From Clostridiales bacterium UBA4362 (GTDB lineage: Bacteria; Bacillota; Clostridia; TANB77; CAG-508): a stretch of 10,549 nt of DNA. Below, piece after piece: positions 1 to 7,251 of this stretch (position 1 is the first letter of the stretch; the number at the start of each line of letters is the position of its first letter). The notes beneath the pieces were generated by a model. That model was not told where the DNA came from. It saw only the letters and a list, made by a program, of their open reading frames with translations, and did no database searches. The translations under genes and the position numbers were made by a program. The stretch is taken from positions 7,200 to 17,748 of the forward strand of contig DGSM01000058.1 of NCBI GenBank assembly GCA_002393975.1, written 5' to 3'.

Positions 1-930
1 ATTCCTTTAGTATGTACTATACATGCTACAGAAAATGGAAGAAATAGTGGAATCCATAATGACACACAAAGATATATTAATGATTCAGAATGGCTATTAT
101 CTTATGAGTCTTCAGAAGTTATAGTTAATAGTAACTTTATGAAAAATGATCTTCAAAGAATATTTGGACTTCCATATGACAAAATTACAGTTGTTCCAAA
201 TGGAGTAAACTTAGATAACTTTGAAGATGTAGACAGAGATTATGATTTTAGAAGACAATATGCTGCAGACAATGAAAAGATTATATTATATGTAGGACGT
301 TTAGTTTATGAAAAAGGTGTTCAAAACTTAATTGGAGCAATGCCTAAGATTCTACAAAATTATAATGATGCAAAACTTGTTGTTGCAGGTAGAGGCGGAA
401 TGTTAGATGAGCTTAAAGCAGAAGCAGAATATCTAGGAATAGCTAATAAAGTATATTTCGTTGGATATTGTGATTCTAAAAAGGTTCAAAAAATGTACAA
501 ATGCGCAGATGTAGCAGTATTTCCAAGTACATATGAACCATTTGGAATAGTAGCATTAGAAGCTATGCTTGCTGGAGTTCCAACAGTTGTATCTGATATT
601 GGAGGATTAAATGATATCATAGATCATGGAATCACAGGAATGAAAGCTTATGCAGGTAATTCAAACTCAATAGCAGATTCAGTACTTGCACTATTATTTG
701 ATCAAAAATTATGTGCGCAAGTTTCTAAAAATGCAATTAGTAAAGTAAAAGAATGCTATAACTGGAATACTATAACTGATTCAACACTAAAGATTTATAA
801 AAAAGCAGTTTCAACAACTTCTACAGAGAAATTAGCTGAACAAGCAGAGCAAGAATTAGCAAACAAGAAGAAACAAGAAGGCGAGTATTCAAACTTAGTT
901 GATTTCAATAAAAGAAATGCGTATGCTTAA
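1..930 (+). CDS. GT4-family glycosyltransferase, 3' part (5' end outside window)
   Basis: The frame is open from the first base and codes for 309 visible residues. The Met at 139 is internal, because the 46 codons before it read as family sequence (TIHATENGR, then a WLLSYESSEVIVNS stretch). The C-terminal Rossmann domain shows VVPNGVNLDNF, the phosphate-binding region ILYVGRLVYEKG, VVAGRG, and the GT4 E-x7-E signature (Glu at 535-537 and 559-561, within YEPFGIVALEAM) that contacts the nucleotide-sugar. This identifies a retaining GT-B enzyme of CAZy family GT4. The HATENGR segment resembles clostridial and thermotogal glycogen-synthase-like GT4 proteins, so an alpha-glucan role with ADP- or UDP-glucose is possible, but the donor cannot be read from sequence. 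The last ~40 residues are a charged Lys/Glu/Gln tail. No signal peptide or membrane segment is visible in this part. A strong terminator follows 19 nt after the stop, so this gene ends its own transcription unit. Confidence 0.9.
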   Translation: MPLVCTIHATENGRNSGIHNDTQRYINDSEWLLSYESSEVIVNSNFMKNDLQRIFGLPYDKITVVPNGVNLDNFEDVDRDYDFRRQYAADNEKIILYVGRLVYEKGVQNLIGAMPKILQNYNDAKLVVAGRGGMLDELKAEAEYLGIANKVYFVGYCDSKKVQKMYKCADVAVFPSTYEPFGIVALEAMLAGVPTVVSDIGGLNDIIDHGITGMKAYAGNSNSIADSVLALLFDQKLCAQVSKNAISKVKECYNWNTITDSTLKIYKKAVSTTSTEKLAEQAEQELANKKKQEGEYSNLVDFNKRNAYA

Positions 931-948
931 TTTAAAAATATAATTTAG

Positions 949-994
949 CAAATAGTTATTTTAGTTATTAAACTTAAATAACTATTTGTTTTTT
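949..994 (+). terminator. Rho-independent terminator of the GT4 gene
   Basis: A perfect 13-bp inverted repeat (949-961 with 976-988, arm CAAATAGTTATTT) is extended inward, after one T-T mismatch, by four more pairs (963-966 with 971-974) closing a 4-nt loop. Six T residues (989-994) follow directly. The stem is AT-rich but long, as is usual for such genomes. Confidence 0.88.
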
Positions 995-1014
995 ATGGAC
1001 TCGTTTGATATAAT
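986..1014 (+). promoter_or_regulatory. Extended -10 promoter for the ylbF-to-TPR operon
   Basis: A perfect -10 box TATAAT (1009-1014) is preceded by the extended -10 dinucleotide (TG at 1006-1007, giving TGATATAAT). TTGTTT (986-991), spaced 17 nt upstream, matches the first three bases of the -35 consensus. Transcription would start near 1021, giving a leader of about 27 nt before the ATG at 1048. The -35 overlaps the end of the upstream terminator. It is the only convincing promoter I see ahead of the nine-gene run; weaker internal promoters cannot be excluded. Confidence 0.75.
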
Positions 1015-1047
1015 TCGAGTATATTTTGGAAAGGATCAAAAACGAAA

Positions 1048-1401
1048 ATGGAAGTATATGATACAGCTAATAGATTGGCAGAAGAAATAAGAAAATCTGA
1101 CCAATATTTAACTTTTAAAAATATTAAAGATAGATTATTTAATGATCCACAAATGAAAAGCAAAATAATGGAATTCGAAACATTAAAGCAAGAACTTCAA
1201 TTAATGGAAGTAAAGCAACAAAATAAAGAAGAAATCAATGAGAATGATAAAAAAGTTAAGCTTATTAAGCTATATAATGGACTTGTTGAAGATAAAGATA
1301 TCAAAGCTTATTTTGATGCTGAAATTGCTTTTAATCAAATGATGATAGACCTTAATAAAATTATTGGAGATAGCATAAAAGATGTGCTATTTAATGGCTA
1401 A
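1048..1401 (+). CDS. YlbF/YmcA/YheA-family protein (Com_YlbF)
   Basis: This 117-residue, almost entirely helical and highly charged protein has no membrane segment or signal peptide. Its layout matches the Com_YlbF family: an N-terminal helix with YDTANRLAEEIRKSD, a central Lys/Glu/Gln-rich helical hairpin (about residues 37-75), and a C-terminal helix with FNQMMIDLNKIIGDSI. Length and pattern (YD-A--L---I--S, then LNKII near the end) are closest to B. subtilis YheA rather than the longer YlbF or YmcA. YlbF and YmcA act with YaaT in the Y-complex that affects RNase Y-dependent mRNA processing, competence and biofilm formation. YheA itself has no settled role, so the function here is open. The start is preceded by GGAAAGGA (1028-1035), a somewhat long 12-nt spacing. 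It is the first gene of the operon and lies 17 nt before the FIST gene. Confidence 0.8.
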   Translation: MEVYDTANRLAEEIRKSDQYLTFKNIKDRLFNDPQMKSKIMEFETLKQELQLMEVKQQNKEEINENDKKVKLIKLYNGLVEDKDIKAYFDAEIAFNQMMIDLNKIIGDSIKDVLFNG

Positions 1402-1408
1402 CAATTTT

Positions 1409-1413
1409 GGAGG
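1409..1413 (+). promoter_or_regulatory. Shine-Dalgarno that fixes the FIST start at 1419
   Basis: GGAGG at 1409-1413 lies 5 nt before the ATG at 1419. An upstream in-frame TTG at 1407 overlaps this site and would have no ribosome binding site of its own, so the ATG is preferred. Confidence 0.85.
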
Positions 1414-1418
1414 AACAA

Positions 1419-2600
1419 ATGAAGACTAATGTGTCATGGCAATCTAGTGATGATTCAAGAACAGCAGGAAAATCAATTGCCAAAAAAGCAGTGCTAGATT
1501 TGGAAAGAACAAAAATAGCTTTTTTATTTAATAGTAGTAAATATGATCAAGAGGCAGTTCTAAATGGAGCCAAAGAAGAATTGGGAACAGCTCCTATTAT
1601 TGGATGTACAACAAGTATTGGTTTATTTACTTCAGAAGGCTTTATTTCTTCCGAAGATGGTTTTTCAGGAATGCTAGCAATTGGTGACAATATAATGGAG
1701 GCTACAACAGGGGCTTGCACCAGACTTGTAGATGCAAGAGATTCTGCAAAGTATGCAATATTAGAAGCATTAAAAAAACATACTAAAAAAGGAAGACCAA
1801 ATTATTGTTTTATGTTTTGTACTCCTGGGGCTGAAGAAGAATATCAAAAAGGAATATTTGAAACTATAGGGAGTATTCCTATATTTGGTGGAGTAGCTTC
1901 AAGTGATACTACAGATGGTCAAGCTAAAGTATTTACAGAAAATGCACTAATAAATGAAGGAGTAGCAGTAGCTCTTATATATACTGATAAAAATATTGAG
2001 AATTGGTTTGATGGAAAATATCATGAAACTACTAAATGTGGAATTATTACAGATGTTGGCAGTAATCATAGAACAATAAAGCAAATTGATTCCAAAGATG
2101 CATTTAAAGTTTACTCAACATGGAATAATAAAAAAATGTCTGAAATGAAAGATGAAAATCTATATAAAGAATTCATTCTTCATCCATTAGGAATAAAAAC
2201 AGTTGATGGAAGTAGTACCATTATTAGACAACCTATTTCTATAACAGAAAATAATGAAATAGAGGTAAATGAAAACGTATATATCAATAATGGGATAATA
2301 AAGATGACAGCGACTAAAGAAGAATTAATGAATGCTCCTAATGCTGTTATTAGAAAGTTTTTAGATAATCTTAGAGTAGAAGGAAAAGAAGTAAATTCTT
2401 TAATACTTCTACATAGTGGGAAAAGACTAATAGATTTTAGTGAAGAAGACATATCTTATATAGCTGAGTCAATCAAAAGTGCAGCAAATAAAATTCCTTT
2501 CATAATGCCACTTACTTTTGGTGAATTTGGTGTAACTGATACAGGTTCTAATCTTTGTGGTGATTTAATGATGACTTTTGTTGCTATTTGCAATAACTAA
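1419..2600 (+). CDS. Stand-alone FIST domain protein (FIST_N + FIST_C)
   Basis: This 393-residue protein carries both halves of the FIST sensory domain and nothing else. FIST_N spans about residues 20-205, with KIAFLFNSSKYD, the GCTTS motif (62-66), FCTPGAEEEY, and FGGVASSD (156-163). FIST_C spans about 215-390, with KDAFKVY, FILHPLGI, a central AVIRKF segment, and the terminal MPLTFGEFG (363-371) followed by a glycine and the final strand. FIST domains are predicted intracellular ligand sensors, proposed to bind small molecules such as amino acids. They are usually fused or linked to signalling partners (methyl-accepting, GGDEF or kinase modules). Here no output domain, membrane segment or signal peptide is present, so it must act on a separate partner. 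Its stop lies 11 nt before the iron alcohol dehydrogenase, suggesting co-translation. The ligand is unknown; a substrate or product of that dehydrogenase is a guess from context. Confidence 0.85.
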   Translation: MKTNVSWQSSDDSRTAGKSIAKKAVLDLERTKIAFLFNSSKYDQEAVLNGAKEELGTAPIIGCTTSIGLFTSEGFISSEDGFSGMLAIGDNIMEATTGACTRLVDARDSAKYAILEALKKHTKKGRPNYCFMFCTPGAEEEYQKGIFETIGSIPIFGGVASSDTTDGQAKVFTENALINEGVAVALIYTDKNIENWFDGKYHETTKCGIITDVGSNHRTIKQIDSKDAFKVYSTWNNKKMSEMKDENLYKEFILHPLGIKTVDGSSTIIRQPISITENNEIEVNENVYINNGIIKMTATKEELMNAPNAVIRKFLDNLRVEGKEVNSLILLHSGKRLIDFSEEDISYIAESIKSAANKIPFIMPLTFGEFGVTDTGSNLCGDLMMTFVAICNN

Positions 2601-2611
2601 AAGGAGAGTTT

Positions 2612-3760
2612 ATGGAGAGATTTATATTAAATGAAACTTCATATTTTGGAAAAGGTTCAAGGAAAGTTCTAGTAGAGGAAATAAAGAAAAGAAACTTTTC
2701 AAGTGTTCTAGTAGTAACTGATGAAGAACTATTTAAAATAGGTGTATCAAGTAAAATAACAGATATGTTAGAAGCGGAAGATATAAAGTATAGTGTATTC
2801 CATGATGTAAAGCCAAATCCAACAATTCAAAATGTAATGGATGGCGTAAGAGAATATACTAATATGGGAGCAAACTTAATTGTTGCTATTGGTGGAGGCT
2901 CTAGCATAGATACAGCAAAAGGAATAAGTATCTTAGTAAACAATCCAGATAGAACATTGGAAGATTTAAATGGTGTTTCTAATACTATAAATAGAGGAGA
3001 ACCACTTATTGCTATACCAACAACAGCTGGAACAGCAGCAGAGGTAACAATAAATTATGTAATTACTAATACAAAAACGCAAACTAAAATGGTTTGTGTT
3101 GATGAGAATTCAATTCCAATTGTTGCAATTGTAGATAGTGAATTAATGGCATCAATGCCAGAATCACTTGCTGCGGCAACAGGAATGGATGCTTTAACAC
3201 ATGCAATCGAAGGATATATTTGTGTTAATGCAAATACTATGAGTGAAATGTTTTCTATGAAAGCTATTCAATTATTATATGATAATTTAGAAGATGCTAT
3301 TTTCTATGATGATGAAGAAGCTTTAGATAAAGTAGCATATGCACAATATATAGCTGGTATGGGTTTTTCAAATGTAGGACTTGGAATTGTTCATTCTATG
3401 GCACATCAATTAGGAGCAATTTATGATACACCACATGGTATTGCGAATGCACTATTATTACCAACAGTTATGGAATTTAATGGTGAGAATTGCGAAGAAA
3501 AATTCAGAAAGATATTAATAGAAGCTTTCCATGTTGAAGCATCAGAATTTACTAAAGAAGAAGTAATAAAAACTTTATGTGAAAAAATACAAGAATTATC
3601 AAGCAAACTTAAAATAAATCAAAGACTTAGAGATGTTGGAGTAAAACAAGAAGACTTTGAAATGTTAGCTGATAAAGCTATGCTTGATCCATGTAAACCT
3701 GGTAATCCAAGAGAGGTTACTAAGGATGATTTTATAAATCTTTATAGGAAGGCTTGGTAA
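2612..3760 (+). CDS. fucO: Iron-containing alcohol dehydrogenase, FucO-like (lactaldehyde reductase / 1,2-propanediol oxidoreductase)
   Basis: This is a complete 382-residue group III (Fe-ADH) dehydrogenase, near the 383 residues of E. coli FucO and similar along its length, including ILNET at the start, IPTTAGTAAEVTINYVIT, QYIAGMGFSNVGLGIVH, LRDVGV and a C-terminal LYRKAW. The NAD-binding loop is GGGSSID (94-100). Asp37 in VVTDEE corresponds to the FucO residue that favours NAD(H) over NADP(H). Iron ligands by alignment are Asp193, His197, His261 and His275, all present, with another conserved His at 265. FucO interconverts L-lactaldehyde and L-1,2-propanediol in fucose and rhamnose fermentation. 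No fucose or rhamnose genes are visible, so the physiological alcohol or aldehyde may differ. AAGGAG (2601-2606) sits 5 nt before the ATG. It lies between the FIST gene and moxR in the operon and is cytosolic, with no signal peptide. Confidence 0.9.
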   Translation: MERFILNETSYFGKGSRKVLVEEIKKRNFSSVLVVTDEELFKIGVSSKITDMLEAEDIKYSVFHDVKPNPTIQNVMDGVREYTNMGANLIVAIGGGSSIDTAKGISILVNNPDRTLEDLNGVSNTINRGEPLIAIPTTAGTAAEVTINYVITNTKTQTKMVCVDENSIPIVAIVDSELMASMPESLAAATGMDALTHAIEGYICVNANTMSEMFSMKAIQLLYDNLEDAIFYDDEEALDKVAYAQYIAGMGFSNVGLGIVHSMAHQLGAIYDTPHGIANALLLPTVMEFNGENCEEKFRKILIEAFHVEASEFTKEEVIKTLCEKIQELSSKLKINQRLRDVGVKQEDFEMLADKAMLDPCKPGNPREVTKDDFINLYRKAW

Positions 3761-3789
3761 AATATACCAAAGATAGTTAGGAGGAAATA

Positions 3790-4776
3790 ATGAGTAACCC
3801 AAATATTTCAAACGAAGAAATGCAAAGAAGTTTTGATATTATTAGTAAGATGGGAGCATATTACGATAATAAGATTGTTGGACAAAAACATCTAAAGTTA
3901 GCTCTACTTACAGCTTTTATAGCAAATGGACATATTTTACTTGAGTCAGTTCCTGGTTTAGGAAAAACAACTGCAGCTAAGACATTAGCAGATTCAGTTT
4001 CAGGTTCTTTTTCAAGAATTCAATGTACACCAGATATCCTACCTAGTGATATAGTAGGAACTCAAATATATAATAGTCAAACTGGTACATTTGAAACTCA
4101 ATTAGGACCTGTCTATGCAAATTTTGTACTATTAGATGAAATAAATAGATCAAGTTCAAAAACTCAAAGTGCCATGCTTGAGTGTATGGAAGAAAAACAA
4201 GTTACTATTGGAGGAAAGCTATATAAGATGCCAGATGTATTTTTAGTAATGGCTACTCAAAACCCAATAGAACAAGAAGGAACATATCTATTATCTGAAG
4301 CTCAACAAGATAGATTTTTATTAAAAGAAAAAATAGAATATCCTACTGCAGTAGAAGAATATGAGATATTAAATAGAATAGAGAAAAATGTTTTTGTAAA
4401 AACAGAATCAACAGTTACAATTGATGACTTAAAGTATATACAAAATGTAGCAAAAAAAATATATATTGATGATTCAATCAAGCATTATATTACAGAAATA
4501 ATTAGTGCTACAAGAAATGCTTCTAGTGTAATAAGCAAAGATTTAGCTTCTTACATTGAAATGGGAGCTAGCCCTAGAGGATCTATTACATTAATGAAAA
4601 TTGCTAAAGCTATAGCATTAATAAATGGTAGAGATTATGTAGTTCCTGATGATGTTAAAGCTCTTATATATAGTGCTTTAAGACATAGAATTACATTAAA
4701 TTATTCAGCCGTTGCTGATAATGTTCAACCAGAAGCAATTATAAATGCTTTAATTAATTCTATTAGAACACCTTAA
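3790..4776 (+). CDS. MoxR-family AAA+ ATPase
   Basis: This 328-residue MoxR ATPase has the family layout. An N-terminal helix leads to IVGQKHL (29-35). The Walker A is ESVPGLGKT (52-60), with Ser in place of the first Gly, a position that varies in this family. The characteristic CTPDILPSDIVG follows (79-90), then Walker B VLLDEINR (113-120), sensor 1 ATQNP (155-159), and the EAQQDRF arginine-finger region (170-176). The helical lid has sensor 2 GASPRG (259-264). MoxR proteins form hexameric rings and work with vWA-domain partners as chaperones for assembly or metal-cofactor insertion. Immediate linkage to DUF58, vWA and TPR genes places it in the MRP (MoxR proper) group. It is cytosolic. AGGAGG (3779-3784) is placed 5 nt before the ATG, the strongest ribosome binding site in the operon, which would give high output of the motor relative to its partners. 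Confidence 0.93.
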   Translation: MSNPNISNEEMQRSFDIISKMGAYYDNKIVGQKHLKLALLTAFIANGHILLESVPGLGKTTAAKTLADSVSGSFSRIQCTPDILPSDIVGTQIYNSQTGTFETQLGPVYANFVLLDEINRSSSKTQSAMLECMEEKQVTIGGKLYKMPDVFLVMATQNPIEQEGTYLLSEAQQDRFLLKEKIEYPTAVEEYEILNRIEKNVFVKTESTVTIDDLKYIQNVAKKIYIDDSIKHYITEIISATRNASSVISKDLASYIEMGASPRGSITLMKIAKAIALINGRDYVVPDDVKALIYSALRHRITLNYSAVADNVQPEAIINALINSIRTP

Positions 4777-4795
4777 ATTTAGAAAAGGATAAGAT

Positions 4796-5677
4796 ATGTT
4801 AAAAAGTTATATTAACAGAGTTAAAGCTAATATTCAAATATATTCAAATAAAAAGACAAAGAATATATTAGAAGGATCTTATAAATCAATTTACTATGGA
4901 AGAAGTTTGGACTTTGAAGATCTTAGAGAATATAACTATGGTGATAATGTAAAAGACATCGACTGGAAATCTTCATCAAGAACGGGAAGACTTCTAGTTC
5001 GTAGATATATTGCTGAAAGAAAGCATTATGTTTTAATTCTTTTAGATAGTGGTAAAAAAATGGATGCAGATACAGAAAGTGGAGCTTCTAAAAAAGAAGT
5101 TGCCTTACTTACTGCAGGAACACTTGCTTATGTAGCTTATAAAAATCATGATGAAATTGGCTTTATGTTTAATAAGAATAATAGAATATCATTTCATGAT
5201 TTTAAAACATCAGAAACTAGTATTGAGCTAGGTTTACATGATTATGATGTGAATGGAATGGAAGGAAATACTGATGACTCTTGCGTAGAAAAAGACCTTG
5301 ATTTCATTTTACATAATATTAATAAAAGTATGATTATTTTTGTTATTACAGATAGATTTGGAACTAGCAATATTAAGGCAGATACATTAAAAAAGCTTGG
5401 TATAAAAAATGATATTTTTATTATTAATATAGCAGATTCCCTAATGACAGGTGAAGGTAGTTTTGACATAGATGCTAATTCTTATATTCCATTAAATTGG
5501 GTAAAAGATGATAGACTTCATCAAGCTGAACTTGATTTAAGAAAAGAAATTGATGGTAGAAATAAAGAAAAAATTAAGCAAGCGAAAGCCTCTACTTGTG
5601 TTATTGATACTAAGGAAGAGGTAGTACCAAAGATAATAGAATTAATAGAAAGGCGACGCGATGAATATAGACGTTGA
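4796..5677 (+). CDS. DUF58 domain protein (vWA-like MoxR partner) with a degenerate MIDAS
   Basis: This 293-residue protein carries the DUF58 signature at residues 39-71: DFEDLREYNYGD, then DIDWKSSSRTGRLLVRRY. It is followed by a vWA-like fold: strand YVLILLDSGKKM (78-89), helix with LLTAGTLAYVA, IGFMF, and strand MIIFVITDRFG (179-189). DUF58 proteins are regularly encoded next to moxR and are thought to couple the ATPase to membrane vWA partners. The MIDAS metal site normally reads D-x-S-x-S; here it is D84-S-G86-K-K88, so both serines are replaced, although the later Asp186 is kept. Metal binding may be weak or absent. Unlike many DUF58 proteins it shows no N-terminal membrane helices and is predicted cytosolic. 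The C-terminus is charged and helical, ending in Arg-rich sequence that overlaps the next gene by 17 nt. AAAAGGA (4783-4789) precedes the start. Confidence 0.88.
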   Translation: MLKSYINRVKANIQIYSNKKTKNILEGSYKSIYYGRSLDFEDLREYNYGDNVKDIDWKSSSRTGRLLVRRYIAERKHYVLILLDSGKKMDADTESGASKKEVALLTAGTLAYVAYKNHDEIGFMFNKNNRISFHDFKTSETSIELGLHDYDVNGMEGNTDDSCVEKDLDFILHNINKSMIIFVITDRFGTSNIKADTLKKLGIKNDIFIINIADSLMTGEGSFDIDANSYIPLNWVKDDRLHQAELDLRKEIDGRNKEKIKQAKASTCVIDTKEEVVPKIIELIERRRDEYRR

Positions 5678-6134
5678 GTTACAAGATCCATATATGTTTT
5701 CAACATGGCCTATTTATCTAACATTAGGCCTTTTTGCTTTTTCTCTTATTGTTGTTGCTGTTTATTTTCTTTTATTAAGGAAGAAAATAAAAGATAAACC
5801 AATAGAAATTAAGAAGCCTCCAATGAGTTTAGTGGCCGGAATTAAGAAAAAGTATTTAGATGCTTTAATCAAGATTGAAGATGATGTAACAAAAGGCAAA
5901 ATTGATAATAGAAAAGCATATAGAGAACTAAGTTCAGTAATTAGATTATTTGTTTTTGACATGACTGGAATTAAAGTTCAAAACTATACTTTAACTGAAA
6001 TTTCTATTTTAAAAATAAAACCACTTACTACATTAGTTGCAGAATATTATTCACCTGAATTTGAAGAAGGTGAGAATGGAAATATTAAAAGTTCATTAGA
6101 TAAAACTAGAGGAGTAATTCAAAGATGGAGATGA
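5661..6134 (+). CDS. Small membrane-anchored adaptor of the MoxR cassette (DUF4381-like position and layout)
   Basis: This 157-residue protein has a short acidic N-terminus (ELQDPYMFSTWP), one membrane helix (about 17-39), a basic stop-transfer (RKKIKDK), and a soluble helical domain (about 55-157) containing KAYRELSSVIRLFVFDMTG and YTLTEI. By the positive-inside rule the N-terminus is outside and the helical domain is cytosolic, next to MoxR and DUF58. The Pro-Trp before the helix, and the helix followed by a domain with an R-x-F--D-TG-type segment, are reminiscent of DUF4381, which holds the same place between DUF58 and vWA genes in proteobacterial cassettes. I could not confirm family membership by alignment. 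The start overlaps the DUF58 gene by 17 nt, with AAAGG (5649-5653) 7 nt upstream. The stop overlaps the following vWA gene by 10 nt, so translation is probably coupled on both sides. Confidence 0.75.
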   Translation: MNIDVELQDPYMFSTWPIYLTLGLFAFSLIVVAVYFLLLRKKIKDKPIEIKKPPMSLVAGIKKKYLDALIKIEDDVTKGKIDNRKAYRELSSVIRLFVFDMTGIKVQNYTLTEISILKIKPLTTLVAEYYSPEFEEGENGNIKSSLDKTRGVIQRWR

Positions 6135-7168
6135 AATATCCAATATTTTTTGTAATTGGATTAATTCTTTTTGTAATAGCATTCTTTGTTGGAAAGAAAA
6201 AGAAAACTAAATATAAAACGGGAAAAAGAATTGCTAATACAAGATATTTAAGAGAATCAAATTATTTTAAATCGCAAATGCGAAAATATAGAATAGTGAA
6301 TGTAATCACAATTAGTCTTTATTTAATAATTGTACTTAGTTCGTTAGCACTAGCAGCTAGGCCAATTAAGATTTCTAGTAGAAATAGTCAAATGAAGACT
6401 AGAGATATATTTTTATGTTTAGATGTTTCAACATCTTGTAGTGAATTAGACTATCAATTAGTAAATGAATTTAGAAAAACTTTATCAGATGTTGATGGAG
6501 AAAGAATAGGGATAGTTATATTCAATTGTACACCTAATTTACTTTGTCCATTAACAGAAGATTATGAGTATATAGATTCAATGTTAGAAAAATTATTAAA
6601 AGCATTTGAAGTTGTTAATGATTATTATGATAGTTTCTTTCCTATATTATCAAATCAAGATAATTTAGACTTAAGCTATATTTTCTCTGGTACTACTGAA
6701 GATAGTTCAAGAGGATCATCTTTAATAGGAGATGCACTAGCAGCGACTGCTTTTGATTTTCCAAAACATGATGAAGATAGAACAAGAATAATAATTCTTG
6801 CTACAGATAATGATTTGGAAGGAACTCCACTTATTTCTCTTCCAGATGCTGCAAAAATATGTATTGATAAGAAGATAACAATTTTCGGTATTGCACCAGG
6901 AAAAGGTTATGTTAGAAACTTTATGACACCAGATGATGAAGAAGAATTTGGAAGAGTATGTAATGATGCTGGCGGAAAACTATATGAATTAGGCACTTCT
7001 TCAAACAATACAATGCATAACATATTTGTTGATATTGAAAAAACAGAGGCAAAAATAATAGAGGGAAATCCAATAACAACAGTTACTGATATGCCTCAAA
7101 AACCTTTTTACATTTTAATTGTTGCTACAGTTATTTTAGTTATTATTAAAGAGAAGGAAAAGATATGA
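6125..7168 (+). CDS. BatA-like membrane vWA protein with intact MIDAS
   Basis: This 347-residue protein has two N-terminal membrane helices (about 5-22 and 57-78) with a Lys-rich loop between them, a vWA domain (about 93-310), and a C-terminal membrane helix (about 328-341) ending KEKEKI. The basic loop and tail indicate that the vWA domain faces outside. The MIDAS is canonical: D100-V-S102-T-S104, then Ser199 in SLIGDAL, and Asp228 in LATDND. A segment rich in aromatic and acidic residues (about 161-197) sits before SLIGDAL and looks like an insertion relative to a compact vWA fold. BatA-type proteins partner with MoxR ATPases in aerotolerance or maturation complexes. An in-frame ATG at 6131 would form an ATGA overlap with the previous stop, but GAGGAG (6109-6114) is better placed for 6125 (10 nt), so I keep 6125. 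The gene ends in an ATGA overlap at 7165-7168. Confidence 0.88.
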   Translation: MEMKYPIFFVIGLILFVIAFFVGKKKKTKYKTGKRIANTRYLRESNYFKSQMRKYRIVNVITISLYLIIVLSSLALAARPIKISSRNSQMKTRDIFLCLDVSTSCSELDYQLVNEFRKTLSDVDGERIGIVIFNCTPNLLCPLTEDYEYIDSMLEKLLKAFEVVNDYYDSFFPILSNQDNLDLSYIFSGTTEDSSRGSSLIGDALAATAFDFPKHDEDRTRIIILATDNDLEGTPLISLPDAAKICIDKKITIFGIAPGKGYVRNFMTPDDEEEFGRVCNDAGGKLYELGTSSNNTMHNIFVDIEKTEAKIIEGNPITTVTDMPQKPFYILIVATVILVIIKEKEKI

Positions 7169-7251
7169 CAGTAAATCCAATAATTCCTATTCGGACTAAT
7201 GATTTTTATTTGTATTATTTTAATACCAATAATAATCTTTGTGGGTTTTAA
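7154..7251 (+). other. Out-of-frame start of the second vWA gene: SD plus 28-codon ORF, probable frameshift site
   Basis: AAGG (7154-7157, in GAGAAGGAAAAG) lies 7 nt before an ATG at 7165 that shares an ATGA with the stop of the previous gene. That reading frame gives MTVNPIIPI and then degenerates, stopping at 7249-7251. The long vWA frame (+1 relative to it) has only one start, ATG 7199, with no Shine-Dalgarno. Skipping one base near 7192-7198 joins the frames as MTVNPIIPIGLMIFICIIL, a smooth N-terminus leading into the first membrane helix. The region contains a CGG codon (7192-7194), rare in this AGA-preferring genome. Confidence 0.65.

Noticed and set aside
2180..2452. Minus-strand open frame of 90 codons inside the FIST gene.
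   Set aside because: It lies wholly within a well-supported plus-strand gene, its product is a low-complexity hydrophobic and serine-rich shadow translation, and there is no spacing or context for a gene.
3754..3770. Small inverted repeat TTGGTA / TACCAA spanning the fucO stop codon and the start of the spacer before moxR.
   Set aside because: It has only six base pairs with a 5-nt spacer and no T run after it. Half of it encodes the conserved terminal Trp codon, so neither an operator nor a terminator can be supported.
5242..5962. Several short minus-strand open frames within the DUF58 and adaptor genes.
   Set aside because: They are antisense shadows of AT-rich coding sequence, without ribosome binding sites or recognisable domains.
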